Below are positions 49,701 to 57,539 of a DNA stretch of 64,000 nt, piece after piece (positions within the stretch are counted from its first letter, which is position 1; each line of letters opens with the position of its first letter). The stretch covers positions 11,694,001 to 11,758,000 of the forward strand of contig CM034412.1 of NCBI GenBank assembly GCA_019925095.2. The letters are read 5' to 3'. The stretch is from Dendrolimus kikuchii. Its lineage: Eukaryota; Arthropoda; Insecta; Lepidoptera; Lasiocampidae. A program made the position numbers and the translations under genes. Below the pieces are notes generated by a model. It did not search any database. It saw nothing but the letters and a program-made list of their open reading frames with translations, and had not been told where the DNA came from.

Positions 49701-52700
49701 CCGTTGAAGTTTTTTTTTAAGGTTACCAAAATTGATTTTTTCAAATTCTTTCATTTTTTCAGTTTTTATGTAAATTTTTCGATATTTTCGAAATTTCCTT
49801 TAAGGGCACTGAGTGCCCCCACAAAAAAGCCGTAGGGCTAATTTTAATGCCGTTTCCGCTGATCGATAGCAAATTCCCGGGTTTAAAATCTGCAGTACTT
49901 TATATTCCGAGAGTCCCGCGTGAATTTTCATGGAAAAAATGGAAATGGTTTAAAGTGGCCAGAGTGAAAATAAAATCTGATTCCGATGCGTTATTTTCAC
50001 TGATTGATATCAAATTTTACCTGTCCAACGTGGACAAAATCGTGGATTTGCCCACGTTGGACAGTTGCTAGTTTAAAATATCACGATTGAGCTATTTGAC
50101 GTCGTTTACTTTTTTTATTGCATGATTTCAGCAGACAGGCTGACGGACCACCTGATGGAAAGCGGTTACCATCGCAATGGACATGGTGCTACTGCTCTCT
50201 AAGGGAGACTGAAACCTGGCCACTGATGCCGGAACACAACTCAAGGTTGTTACGGCGGCATATTCTGGACCAGGGCTGTGTCTGTGGGTTGTTTTGTCGC
50301 CTCTTACGACAGGCCGCCCGGCCGCAGGAAATTGTATTATTTCTCCGTTCCCGCACTTGTACATATGTACTCACGTCATAAGTATGTACGCCCGTAACGA
50401 AGCTATGACGTTTTTTTAGGTGATAACAAAATATCTCAGTTGATTTGATTGTTCGATACCTATAGACTTTCATAACGAGTGAGATTCTAGTATATTGTGG
50501 CAAGTCATATCGAGGGATAAAATACTAGTGTCTACTTTTTTCAAGAAATATTTTGAAAATGTCTCAGAAGAAGCTTAAAATTCCAAAACACACAAACATA
50601 TAATTTATAAACTGTATAAAGTATAAAAAAAGAAAAACATCTAGAGATTTATATCGCTAACCGTCTTTATATGTTCTAGAAGTTGAACATAGGATTTAAA
50701 ATTAAATAAAAATTTAAGTCTCTCATGAAATATCGCTACCTCTCGTCATTGTTTGGTACATACATTAATTATGATATTTAGCTATATGGTATTAAAATTA
50801 AAGACAATGCAGGATAACAAGGAAGCTGTCAATCTGACTGAAGAACATTTGAATGACAAAGAAGAAGACTTTGACTGTGAAATAGGTAATTTGGGAGATT
50901 TATTTTCATATATGCCAAGGGCTCTCCACGTAACTTCGCTCGAGTAACCTTTCCATCCTATTCCACCGAAGCTATGCAATTTTCCGGGATGAACTATGTT
51001 ATGTTAGTTTAATGTGGTTTTGCGTGCGCCTGCTGGCTAAACTATATATACATAACGGCACAAATAACAGAATAAAAAAAATTATATTACCTACTAAATA
51101 ATATTACCGAATGTAAATATCAGCGAATTTCATGAAAATAGGTTCGGTAATCCGTGAAGAAGGAACAAAAAAATTCATTTCATATTATTTATGTTGATTG
51201 ATATAATCCACGTTAAAATGGTATGGCCACATTAGCTGCAGAAGCTTGCAAAAGTATTGATTATAAGAATATAACATTTACTAAATGAGTAGATGACGCA
51301 ACAAGAGACCTGAAGCAGCAGCTTTCGCATATTAGTATTACAAATATGACAATATCAAATTAAAGTGTAATTTCATGCTGTGTCTTACGTAATATATAAT
51401 CTAATCTAAGCACATGTCAATTTCACTAAGCGAATCTCTAAACGTCGTCGCTTTGGCTCCCAGGTTATTGTTCTCTCAACTGATGCTTTATTACCTATTA
51501 AAAATATGTTTAGAACAAATCATAGTGTATAAAAAAACAGCAAACTTTTAATTAATATTTATATATATTTCTGTAGGTAAGGTACTAAACGATAAAGATG
51601 AATCAAAGAAATGTGACGAGGAAGGAAAAGGATTTGAGAAATATGCAGTGCTCTTTGAAAAGTTAGTTTCATTTACAGACTTTAGTATTCAATTAATCTT
51701 AATTCAATCAATGTATTTGTTATTGAACAACGTTATTAGTAGTGGAATGTTTTTGGTGGATATTTAAAGGCTTCTGTTTTTCTGTGCACTTTTATTTTCA
51801 ATGCTACTACTTAAAGTGAACAATGGGTTATTGATTGTTTTTATTGTATTTTGGATCTAAGCTAACAGCTGTAATAGCAATAAGCGCAAGTATTATGGGT
51901 TTGTATGTAAAATTTCAACTGTTTAATGAAATGAGACTTATAGGGTTGCTGCCATCACTAGGTATAACTCTTTCTCTAGATCAATCTTGCAAATGAAGAT
52001 TGGCTTTTATTTTCACAAGCAATTTTTTTATGAGCTTATCATGGAAATCGATTCCTACTCAGTTTACTTTGCTTTCAAATCATGTATCAGGCTTTTTATT
52101 TAGATTGCAGAGCTCCTATTCAACAATCAAGAAGTTTTATTCAACGATATTTACAGAATTGTTCGTTAAAAGTAACACATGTAGAAATTGCACATGCGAG
52201 ACCTCCGATATCAAAGAAGTAAAAGGTATCAACACGTTTAATTTTTTTATTAACAATATTAATAGATCTTTTTATTTATTTAAAAACTAATCTATTTTGT
52301 ATTTTTAGTCGAAAAAGCTACCAGAGTCAGGCCCCGTACGAGATCATGGTTAGAAAATATTGATTTAATGTTTAAACTCTTTAGTTTTTCATATAGTCTT
52401 GCACTTTAAGAAATCTTTATTGATTCACCTATACTTTAATACGACCAAGTACACAATTTAAATCTTCTTCAGTAGATTACTTTACATCATCCAAACTAAA
52501 AGATTTAAGAGAGTTCTGATACTATTTGAATCAACTAATTGAGTAATTTTTTAATTATATAAAGTTTTACCTGTATGAATTAGTGGCTGTCAATGTTTAA
52601 CAAGAAAGCAAGAACAAACAACTCAAATTGGCAGACCGTTGGTAGAAGTATCCCAATCAGTATCGGAGAAATTCGCTCTTGGTAAATATAATTACTTTTT

Positions 52701-55646
52701 ATCCTTAAATCTGGCATTCTGCGTAATAACGCATAATAGAGCCATGCCGGAATCATTATTTTGGCCCGGGCTTAAGAGCTGTAATCAAGTAGAAGAAAAA
52801 TTTAGAAGAGAAGAAAAAGAACAAAATGAATTAAAAGAATAAGAAGAAGGTAGTGTGCCCGCTTTGATACTAGGTGCGCTCTCTAAAAATAGCCTTGAAC
52901 TAATCGTGTTTCATACAGTGAGTGAGAGTACCGCTAACCCATTTTCTCTGCCCCCTATCCCATCTTCCTATCCGTTCTTCTTTATTACTACGTTCCATTT
53001 ATCTCATCCCTATTGTCTCTCACCATCAGGGCTTAAATATGCATCTCATTTAATACTGAAACAATGCTTCTAGAAGTTTTTGTTAGTTTAAAGAAAGATA
53101 ACAAAATAACAAATGCATAGGCATGTTCAAAAATTAAAAATTGCAGTTGGTTCACAAACAATATGAAAAACAGAGAGGTTTACCTGAACTTTATGAAATA
53201 AACTAAGTAATTGTTTTTGTTCCAAGTAAGCATAAAGTATTGCCAGTATCTGTGATAAAGTAATTTTTGTACTAAAGTTTTGCCTTTGCATATACTTTAG
53301 ATGAAGAAGTAGATGCTACTCATCATCGACATACTTGCACATGTGCTGCTCAGCAAATTATATTGAGTAGAGATGTTGGTACATTACGGAAATCACATCG
53401 ACGTCTCGCCTCCAGTAAGATTTTTCTTCAGCTTGTTTTAAAGCTTGAGGTGTCTTGGCTTTGGTAACAACAAATATAGTACTTGGAATAATAAAAGTTA
53501 CTTTAGGTAAACGTGTATTAGGGAACAAGTAAATTTAATTTTAACAATTTTTAATAAACCATCTTTATCTTGAGAATTTCACTTTTAATTTACATTATCG
53601 TAATATATAAAAATAATAAAAACAATTGAATTAAGACACTATTTCATAGTTCAGTAACAGAATTTTAATAACAGTTAATTTTCAAATAATTAGAATATTC
53701 TTTTCAGCAGGTGATAAAGCTTCAATTAAATTCAACGTTAGCTCCTCATCTCTTGATTCTTTCAAATCCATTTCATCTAATAACACTGATGGAACCAAAA
53801 CAGATACGACTATATGTAGTGTTGTTACTTTTTATGATGATATAACTCATCATAACAGATGCGATATCAATAATGACACCCGTCATAGAAAAGCTGATGA
53901 TAAACCAGAACAGTATCGACATACAAGAGTACAATACGATGAAAGAGTTCGTCATAGACCTAGAAAATATAGAACCAAAGTTGTGACAAAAACAAATCAA
54001 TCCACATTGACCGACAAAACCAAATTTTGTGATGTCAGTACTATAACCAATGACTGGTGGAGTCCTATTGTTGAAAAGAAGGACTTAAAAGGTTTAGAGA
54101 AGCATAGGCATTATGTGAGAAAGAAAGAAAAGAAATGTTTAAAAAATACAGGCGTATGCACTGATGGCAAGGTTGTAACGTTTAGAAGTCGAACTCAGAT
54201 TATACCACCTGGTGAGAGATTAATAATTTTGAATATGACTGACGATTTTCACGTCTAATCATTAGCGAAAAAGTTTATTTTTAACTATGCTTTAGTTTAT
54301 AATTATCAAACTTATAACGCTAAGTACTCTCCTATTAGACTGTCAAGATAGTGGTAGAAGCCTTTTATATATTTACTATATATAGAACAGAATTATGTAC
54401 TCGTATTTTATTAGAAAATAAATACATAATTATAATTATATGTACTTTAATAATTTGACGGATGTGCTGTATTTCTTGTCACAAATTAAGTCCATTCTAG
54501 AAGTATTTTTGTATGTTGCAACAATAATCTGTGTTGCACATACATCTCACTTAAGCATCCACGATTGCATACAATTTGTCTCGTACCTTTGCGTGTCGCA
54601 CTTTGATGAACACTGCTTCACTTGATATTAATTTAATATTTAAAATTTTAACTTGATTTCACTTTTTTGTTTCAGGAACAATAGACATCTTGTCTCCTTC
54701 ACGTTATCTTCTAGAGGTACCTAAGTCGTATTGGATATTATTTTACATACCTTACTCTGTTCTTTTTGTTTTAGTTAATATGACTTTCTTTTACAGTCTC
54801 AGAGGTACTACAATGAACTTTTTGCATATAATTTGTACAATCCACGCTTTGTAGGGTTTTCTCAAACTCAGGTACTTAATTGAATTAGTAAGTTTGATTT
54901 TACCGCTCTAGAGTAAGATCCTGTTATTCATTTCTAAATATGTTTTTTATTAGAAATTTGGAGCTGAGAAACATTGTTCTTTATCAAAACGGAGTCAGAA
55001 ACATCGAGGTAAATAAAGATTTTTTCTTCGAATATGCCATCACCATCATCCGAGCTTAAAATCCCGGTTGCGTTCGGAGCGTTCGCTTCGAAGTCCGGGG
55101 TCCGCTTTCCTAGTTTTTCATTTTCACTTCACGGGTCTTCAGCATTCCTTATTTTGGGACAATTGACAGGCATGCCATCTCTCACAGCGTCAAGCCAGCA
55201 TTTCTTGGGCCTACCCTTTGTGTTATTATTGCCTGAAGCAGGCAAATGGGCAGACGGCTCCCTTGATAGAAGGTGGTTACCGTATAGACGTTTGCAACAA
55301 AGGAGACGCTGCCAACGCATTACCGGATTCCAAGAAATTTTGTCATGTCCCTTCTACTACTATTTCTACGTATGCGACGTTGCTAGATATTTGTTTCCCA
55401 TGTAGGTAATTAGCCGGTCTTTGTGAAACGTGACCGTACAAGAGTAACCTACTCTCTCGCAGTTTATCGGCTATATTACGGACATGAAGACTGCTGCGGA
55501 TGCAGGAGCTCCTGCTGCAGTCGTGACTTCACATGTATAAAATATACCAATGCAGGTTAAAATAATTGATAATTTAATTTGCATTTCTTTTTCCCACAGC
55601 CCACAAAAGTAAAAGATTGGAACAGTGCTATTCTCCGAGAAAACAG
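21968..55646 (+). CDS. DC-STAMP domain protein (DCST1/DCST2/sneaky family) with a very long C-terminal tail; one upstream exon not located
   Basis: Exons read: 21968-22386, 32920-33079, 35165-35422, 35792-36005, 36648-36801, 38182-38350, 38929-39096, 40165-40408, 41783-41887, 45779-45949, 46468-46546, 46620-47882, 48193-48322, 48723-48854, 48935-49010, 49131-49170, about 50813-50885, 51577-51661, 52104-52225, possibly 52309-52348, about 52613-52681, 53301-53414, 53708-54211, 54676-54716, 54797-54871, 54954-55008, 55600-55646. From 32920 onward intron phases agree at nearly every junction; the joins around 52309-52613 are unresolved. Family members are multipass sperm or osteoclast membrane proteins; insect sneaky acts in sperm membrane breakdown after fertilisation (family knowledge). 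The last exon may read through to a TAA at 55656-55658. The exon(s) for the second membrane segment were not found, so the protein is incomplete here. Confidence 0.8.
22682..22790. repeat. (GT)n/(GTGC)n microsatellite
   Basis: GTGTGT runs flank a GTGC/GCGT tetranucleotide tract in the first DCST intron. Cys/Val/Arg frames here are artefacts. Confidence 0.95.
22930..23190. repeat. Cluster of CCGAG/CTCGG inverted motifs
   Basis: It includes CCGAGTTTACTCGG (23058-23071) and CCGAGCGTACTCGG (23160-23173), with further single motifs (GCTCGG, TCCGAG, AACTCGG) between and after. The family is unknown. Confidence 0.5.
23500..23760 (+). repeat. Interspersed repeat shared with 13400-13780
   Basis: It contains ACTAATGGCCCGTTACTATA, TTACCAGCCATTCGTTTGG, GACATAAGTGCCGTAC and AAGGCAAGTATATGAGTTGT. 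Several blocks match the copy next to RhoBTB exon 6. Confidence 0.5.
24476..24790 (+). repeat. Family A short interspersed repeat, near full length
   Basis: It starts CCGTGCAGGAACGGAGAAAG and continues GCGGCCTGGCGGCCTGTCGT, AAGAGGCGACTAAACAACCC, GGCGACCACCCCTAGTCTAG and CTGCTGAACTCCTGCAATAA, followed by an A-rich tail. The AATAAAA tail and truncated copies elsewhere imply retroposition. Confidence 0.9.
25083..25240 (+). repeat. Lepidopteran repeat fragment (CCCACTGCTGGGC type)
   Basis: The sequence GCCCATAAACGTCCCACTGC, TGGGCTCGGGCCTCCC and CACTGTATACAAGTG resembles a common insect LINE 3' region. Only part of the unit is present. Confidence 0.5.
25270..27067. other. Intron stretch with a GC-richer, unidentified block
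   Basis: A family A fragment lies at 25730-25770 (minus). From about 26120 to 27067 the base composition is clearly more GC-rich than the surroundings and contains blocks such as CCAGGCACGAATGCCCGGCG, but no open frame or repeat I can name. It is probably an old element. Confidence 0.3.
27083..28199 (+). pseudogene. R1-clade reverse transcriptase fragment, truncated copy 1
   Basis: The frame enters at RVACGVPQGSVLGPI and includes CFADDTLLTA, RLGLRVSPAKTEAIMFHR and the C-terminal CRQCGAPDTALHTLVEC zinc knuckle. A TAG at 28197-28199 replaces the CAG of copy 2, removing about 60 residues of the tail. The endonuclease and most of the RT are absent. Confidence 0.9.
27083..28801 (+). mobile_element. 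R1-clade-like LINE, 5'-truncated copy 1, with 15-bp target duplication
   Basis: It is nearly identical to 43211-44785 apart from an extra 131 bp (28367-28497). It ends in an A-run, and ACCCACGAGCTATCT flanks it at 27068-27082 and 28802-28816. It inserted by target-primed reverse transcription into the first DCST intron. Confidence 0.93.
28820..29215 (+). repeat. Helitron-like 3' terminal segment ending GCCGGGTCAGCTAG
   Basis: Position 29190-29215 reads ACGAAGTTTGCCGGGTCAGC then TAG, with CTAG followed by T. Internal duplicated blocks (CATTTGATGTTCGTCCCGTC and CGTTTGATGTTCGGCTCGTC) are present. R1 copy 1 lies at its left side and may have inserted into it. Confidence 0.5.
29480..29600 (+). 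repeat. LINE reverse transcriptase C-terminal remnant
   Basis: AAGAAGTGGAACTCACTGCC gives KKWNSLPEFFP, followed by DTYNLSVFKSG, the common Jockey/CR1 RT end (WNxLP...YNLxxFK). It stops at the TAG after KRGPP. Confidence 0.65.
29975..30285 (-). repeat. Family A short interspersed repeat, near full length
   Basis: The plus strand begins TTTTTTTTTTATTGAGATCA, then GCAGACAGGCAGACGGCACA, and ends GGAAATTGTATTCTTTCTCC, GTTCCTGCACGGAT. All blocks of the family are present in inverted order. Confidence 0.9.
30530..30745 (-). repeat. RTE-clade LINE reverse transcriptase C-terminal fragment
   Basis: The minus strand encodes RRTDGRWSKRVLEWRPR, GRPPARWTDDLCKVAGRRW and DEWRRLGEAYVQQW, the widely conserved end of RTE/BovB-type endonuclease-reverse transcriptases of insects. 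No stop interrupts this short piece. Confidence 0.8.
31647..31892 (+). mobile_element. tRNA-derived SINE, copy 1
   Basis: The 5' part has an A-box-like GGTTGAGCGGGCTAAG and a B box GGTTCGATTCC (31714-31724), the RNA polymerase III internal promoter. A conserved body (TTTACTATGGTCTGGGTGTC, TTACCCATAACATAAGCGTA) and an ATT-repeat tail follow. A second copy lies inverted at 58163-58391. Confidence 0.82.
31985..32830 (-). mobile_element. Helitron-like element interrupted by a family A repeat
   Basis: The flanks 31985-32090 and 32400-32830 align in order with the uninterrupted copy 55742-56168. Shared blocks: CCACGCTCGACTTGAAATTT / CCACGCTTGACTTGAAACTC, AAGCTAATTTTTATGCA, TGCTGTCGATCAGCGAA, CAGTAGTTTTTAC. 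Its terminal CTAG is lost. Confidence 0.7.
32092..32398 (+). repeat. Family A short interspersed repeat nested in a Helitron copy
   Basis: It runs from CCGTGCAGGAACGGAGAAAG to CTGATCTCCTGCAATGAAAA plus an A-run. A small deletion removes the TTTGCCCGA part present in other copies (GGTAGGGTACTGGATGGC). Confidence 0.9.
32920..41887 (+). CDS. DC-STAMP core exons
   Basis: Eight exons carry the conserved core. 32920-33079 is an amphipathic helix. 35165-35422 is a Cys-rich loop with RKCNQYLGTPYKRCIDSLEE. 35792-36005 ends in a hydrophobic helix (SLSLLFIIF). 36648-36801 carries RSRFDNRYITQELRDLD and RVTILPLNRRER. 38182-38350 carries a membrane segment (LLIHMVADYSLYWVLM). 38929-39096 has the family GSGFVTNLLRSTIEA and PCLPNPIPPD. 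40165-40408 is the last membrane helix (VLIFLLWFFALFEPYG) and a basic segment. 41783-41887 holds the first CLLC pair. Phases chain 1,1,2,0,1,1,2,2. Confidence 0.85.
33205..34069. mobile_element. Pogo/Tigger-type MITE interrupted by a solo LTR
   Basis: The left terminus CAGTAAAACCTCTAAGTCG matches the reverse complement of the right terminus, CAGTAGAACCTCGAAAGTC. TA lies at 33203-33204 and 34070-34071. Without the LTR and duplicated ATAT the element would be about 373 bp. CAGTA-ACCTC ends with TA duplications are characteristic of Tigger/pogo elements. Confidence 0.8.
33347..33834 (+). mobile_element. Solo LTR of an LTR retrotransposon
   Basis: The 488-bp unit begins TGTTACGACC and ends ATTCGTAACA, with the 4-bp duplication ATAT on both sides (33343-33346, 33835-33838). 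It has a TATA-like AGTATAAAGC and an AATAAA-type signal (TAATAAACTC) near the 3' end. No internal retroelement genes adjoin it. Confidence 0.85.
34457..35089 (-). mobile_element. Second LTR of the same family, inverted, carrying a LINE-tail insertion
   Basis: It reads TGTTACGAGACGCGAGACTC, then GCCGTTGGAATTATTATAGA, and ends GGTTGTAACA. It is the reverse complement of 33347-33834 with divergence. It lengthens to 633 bp because of an inserted fragment (34917-35006) flanked by TAGTTCAGATAC duplications. Confidence 0.82.
34917..35006 (+). mobile_element. RTE-like LINE 3' tail insertion with 12-bp target duplication
   Basis: It contains AGAATAAGCCTAAATGGCAC, GTTCGTGCCTACCCCGCAAG, GGAACTGGCGTGAAGTTATG and a (TATG) repeat. 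TAGTTCAGATAC occurs at 34905-34916 and 35007-35018. It is a severely 5'-truncated retroposition product. Confidence 0.88.
36066..36400 (+). repeat. Degenerate three-unit tandem repeat
   Basis: Units begin at about 36070, 36162 and 36261 with ATTCCAGCGCCA, ACTCCAGCGCCA and ATTCCAACGCCA. Each contains an AATCT(A/G)AA...CC(A/T)...GG(A)... and ATACGAA/ATAAAAATC-like block. The unit is roughly 92-110 bp, in the intron after DCST exon 35792-36005. Confidence 0.6.
37208..37445 (+). repeat. Family A short interspersed repeat, degenerate
   Basis: It starts ATCCGTGCAGGAACGGTGAA and ends TTGCCTACTTCAGGTAATAA. Internal blocks are recognisable (GTCTGGATGGCTATCA, TTGCAAATGTCCATCGACGA). A further partial copy follows at 37556-37640. 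Confidence 0.7.
39682..39990 (-). repeat. Family A short interspersed repeat, near full length
   Basis: The plus strand reads ATTGCAGGAGTTCAGCAGAC, continues GGCCCACTTGATGGAAAGCG, and ends TCTTTCTCCGTTCCTGCACA. It lies about 175 bp upstream of DCST exon 40165. Confidence 0.9.
40555..41020 (+). repeat. MITE related to the element at 90-676
   Basis: A terminal block GTCGACTTCAAGGTGTTGTA lies near 40614 and the end CCTCCTTTTGCAAGTCGGTT near 40990-41010. The middle is diverged and non-coding. Confidence 0.5.
42042..44523 (+). pseudogene. R1-clade ORF2 reverse transcriptase, lacking the endonuclease
   Basis: The frame is open from the truncation point through TAA at 44521-44523, about 826 codons. 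RT motifs: GRKTAPGPDGVPG, FRPIVLLNEVAKVFEKIL, LDIANAFNSLPH (catalytic Asp), GVPQGSVLGP and CFADDTLL. The C-terminal zinc knuckle CRQCGAPDTALHTLVEC fits CxxCx7Hx4C. The N-terminal endonuclease and ORF1 are missing, so it cannot be autonomous although the RT frame is intact. Confidence 0.92.
42042..44800 (+). mobile_element. R1-clade-like LINE, 5'-truncated copy 2
   Basis: The element starts inside the ORF2 frame at about 42042 and ends CTCGCCTCAAAACC plus an A-rich tail near 44780-44795. It is nearly identical to copy 1 wherever they overlap. It lies in the DCST intron 41888-45778. Target duplications were not resolved. Confidence 0.92.
44960..45275 (+). repeat. LINE reverse transcriptase C-terminal remnant
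   Basis: It encodes DGLDTLGVRRNFVSLCVFYS and then RFTRTFLLRTVGIWNKLPVV, the conserved end of Jockey/CR1-type RTs, with frame breaks. It sits directly after R1 copy 2. Confidence 0.75.
45315..45410 (+). repeat. Family A repeat, 3' fragment
   Basis: The sequence GGTGTTGCAAACGGCTAAAG, GCGACGGTAACCGCTTTCCA and CTGTCTACTGTACTCCAGCT is followed by ATAAAAAAAG. Confidence 0.7.
45610..45745 (+). repeat. LINE reverse transcriptase tail next to a DCST exon
   Basis: It encodes NFLTSSVFLETYKLGVFKYP then KRAPS, the same Jockey/CR1 ending seen at 29480-29600. It ends about 35 bp before the acceptor of exon 45779. Confidence 0.6.
45779..45949 (+). CDS. DCST-family RING-like Cys-rich exon
   Basis: After acceptor AAAATCAG the exon reads CETRDCPGMYCMRCFSD, then LCTICM. 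With the CLLC pair of the previous exon this makes the C3HC4/RING-like module found at the C-terminus of DCST1-type proteins. Entry phase 2 matches the preceding exon. A LINE C-terminal remnant (about 45610-45740) lies immediately upstream, so the frame that continues into it is not the exon start. Confidence 0.85.
45975..46142 (-). repeat. RTE-clade LINE C-terminal fragment
   Basis: The minus strand encodes RWTDDLRKIAGRG and MWR(V)LGEAYIQQWT, matching the fragment at 30530-30745. It lies about 25 bp after the donor of DCST exon 45779-45949. Confidence 0.72.
46468..55646 (+). CDS. Long Lys/Asn-rich C-terminal tail of the DCST-family gene
   Basis: An acidic exon (46468-46546, GSSDESDESEYENDDG) is followed by a 421-codon exon (46620-47882) rich in Lys, Asn, Ser and Asp. 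About fifteen short exons follow. Several carry close Cys motifs: CHRKAKAWKC and GCCVRQKC (48723-48854), KCVKCSCS (48935-49010), TCRNCTCE (52104-52225), HTCTCAA (53301-53414). Exon 53708-54211 is a 168-codon basic segment ending IIPP. Family members normally end shortly after the RING-like module, so this tail roughly doubles the protein. The phase chain and strong donors (GTAAGT, GTAAGA, GTGAGA) support one transcript; RNA evidence is lacking. Confidence 0.6.
49171..50812. other. DCST intron with repeats
   Basis: It contains a short palindrome (50021-50064), a Helitron-related block (about 49800-50000, GAGTCCCGCGTGAATTTTCA) and a family A copy (50118-50358). The remainder is AT-rich. A 74-codon frame at 49847-50071 was not accepted as a gene. 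Confidence 0.4.
50118..50358 (-). repeat. Family A short interspersed repeat with internal deletions
   Basis: The plus strand begins ATGATTTCAGCAGACAGGCT, continues GGAAAGCGGTTACCATCGCA, and ends CGGCCGCAGGAAATTGTATT, ATTTCTCCGTTCCCGCAC. Confidence 0.85.
55230..55345 (-). repeat. Family A repeat, strongly diverged
   Basis: The sequence AGCAGGCAAATGGGCAGACG, GAAGGTGGTTACCGTATAGA and CGTTTGCAACAAAGGAGACG follows the family order but no longer aligns well. Confidence 0.5.
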
Positions 55647-55741
55647 GTATGTAGGTAACCTAATAGAAATAATAAGGACATCCGTGATTCAGAAAATTTA
55701 CCTGATGCCGTTTATCTCACTCTTTAATATTTTATTATTAA

Positions 55742-56168
55742 CTAGCATATGCCCGCGACTTCATCCACGCTTGACTTGAAACTCCCGCGAGATTTCCGGG
55801 ACGCAAGTAGCAAAGCATTAAAAAAAGATTGTAAGCTATCGTTTTAGTGAAAAATGTCTCTGAATAAGCTAATTTTTATGCACCCGAACAACTACAAACT
55901 GCTCCCGGGAAAATTTCCGCTGGATTCCCGGAATAGACAGTAGTGCAAGTTTATAAATCTAAGAATCTGCTGTCGATCAGCGAATACCGCATCGAAATCG
56001 GACCAGTAGTTTTTACGTGAATCCCGACCAAACAGACAAACCGACAAGCAGACAAACAGATAAAAAAAATGCATCATATTCTCCATCGCTTATATAGTCT
56101 ATTCCAATTTTTTTTCAATAGCTTCAATGTACAGACACAGCATTTTTAGAATTTTATAATAATATAGA
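55742..56168 (-). mobile_element. Non-autonomous Helitron, second family
   Basis: On the minus strand it starts TCTATATTATTATAAAATTC and ends GAAGTCGCGGGCATATGCTAG, with A before the TC and T after the CTAG (the A^T target). Length is 427 bp. It is the uninterrupted counterpart of 31985-32830. Confidence 0.75.
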
Positions 56169-56470
56169 TTGAAACATTTTTTTCTACAATATCGATGAAA
56201 AAATAGAAAAAAACAGGCTTTCAGTTTTTGATTGATTTGATAATACAAAAATATGGAATGTAAATTGTATTATTTTTATATTTATTATTATACTTATGAT
56301 AACTTTCATTAAAACAGTTATTTTTAAATTGCAATTAGATTCGGAGCAAAGACATTAAAAACCAACATTTTAGGCTATACTATATAAAGTATCAAGTTAA
56401 TAATTATTTTAACTTTCTTATACAATTTTAATATACAATATTACAATAATAACTACTATTATATACATAT

Positions 56471-56762
56471 TTACAAGTAAAAGATGTAGTCCAGATCGCT
56501 CTCGGTGGGGAGCGTTCCCAAAATGCTGGCCGCATTCCCGCGTGGTATGGCAACGCTAATACGTTGCCTTAAATATAGGCCAGCCCGTTGGTCACGCGAG
56601 ACTTCTTTCAATCGCCTTGAAAGGTCTCGATAAAGTTGATGAGCCTCACGTCCCCATGGTCCCAAAGTCTCAACCCCAAAAACCACAAATATGTATCCGT
56701 CACCGATGGATGCATATTTGCGGCGTTTCAGGGTTTCTTGAAGTGTGGTATATCCTATATAA
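56471..56762 (-). repeat. LINE polyprotein C-terminal remnant
   Basis: The minus strand encodes LKRRKYASIGDGYIFVVFGV, ETLGPWGREAHQLYRDLSRR and QRISVAIPRGNAASILGTLP, a conserved ending of many invertebrate LINE RT proteins. It stops at 56471. An RTE-like fragment has inserted upstream. Confidence 0.75.
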
Positions 56763-56775
56763 ATTATATTATGAC

Positions 56776-57284
56776 ATACATACATACATACATACATAAC
56801 TTCACGCCAGTTCCCTTGCGGGGTAGGCACGAACAAAAGAGTGCCATTTAGGCTTATTCTTACACACCTCACTTGCCTCTTTGACATTCATAACTCTTGT
56901 CATGCAAGTCGTCGTTCGTGTCGTCTGTTCTTAAGGCTCCTGACATCACCTTCTGCTAGTACACGATCAATTTGATCATGGAAGGTGTGTCGTGGCATTC
57001 CACGACTTCTGCATCCATCCACTTTTGCATTGTATATCTGTTTAGTCATTCTTTCATCATGCATTCTTTCCACATGCCCGAACCACCGGAGCATTCCTTT
57101 CCTTACCTTCACCCCGACACTCTTTCAGCTCAACTCTCTTTCTTACTTCGGTATTACGAACGCGGTCCGCGAGCGTCACTCCGCAGATTTTGCGCAGTGC
57201 TCGCATCTCGACCGCGTTTACTCTACTTTCATGCTCTCTTTTCCATACCCAACTCTCGCATCCATACGTGAGCGTAGGTATATA
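56776..57284 (-). mobile_element. RTE-like LINE, 5'-truncated insertion with 11-bp target duplication
   Basis: The minus strand encodes MLRWFGHVERMHDERMTKQI and GMPRHTFHDQIDRVLAEGDV, then the 3'UTR with CTACCCCGCAAGGGAACTGG and a (TATG)n tail. TATATTATGAC lies at 56765-56775 and 57285-57295. Confidence 0.87.
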
Positions 57285-57539
57285 TATATTATGACCTGTG
57301 GGTTATAATTTTTTTTTCAGTTTTGGCCCGGGCGAACGGGATATGCCCGAGTCTACTACTTTTATTTATTTTTACTAATAAATTTACAAGTTCTACTTAT
57401 TTCTATTACGTGGGTTATAATTGTGATTCTAGGGTTATAAATATTTCAATATATAACATCTCACATATTATTGGACATATCAGAGACAGATTTACCAGCA
57501 GGCTGAGTAGTCTAGAGCGTAGGGAGGCCGATTTAAGAC

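Noticed and set aside
49847..50071. 74-codon frame with two similar LID(S/I)KF segments
   Set aside because: It overlaps Helitron-like repeat sequence and a palindrome, and has no splice or start context.
53983..54258. Stop at 54256-54258 as the end of the DCST gene
   Set aside because: A strong donor (CCTG|GTGAGAG) at 54211 joins in phase to 54676 and further exons, so this stop is likely intronic.
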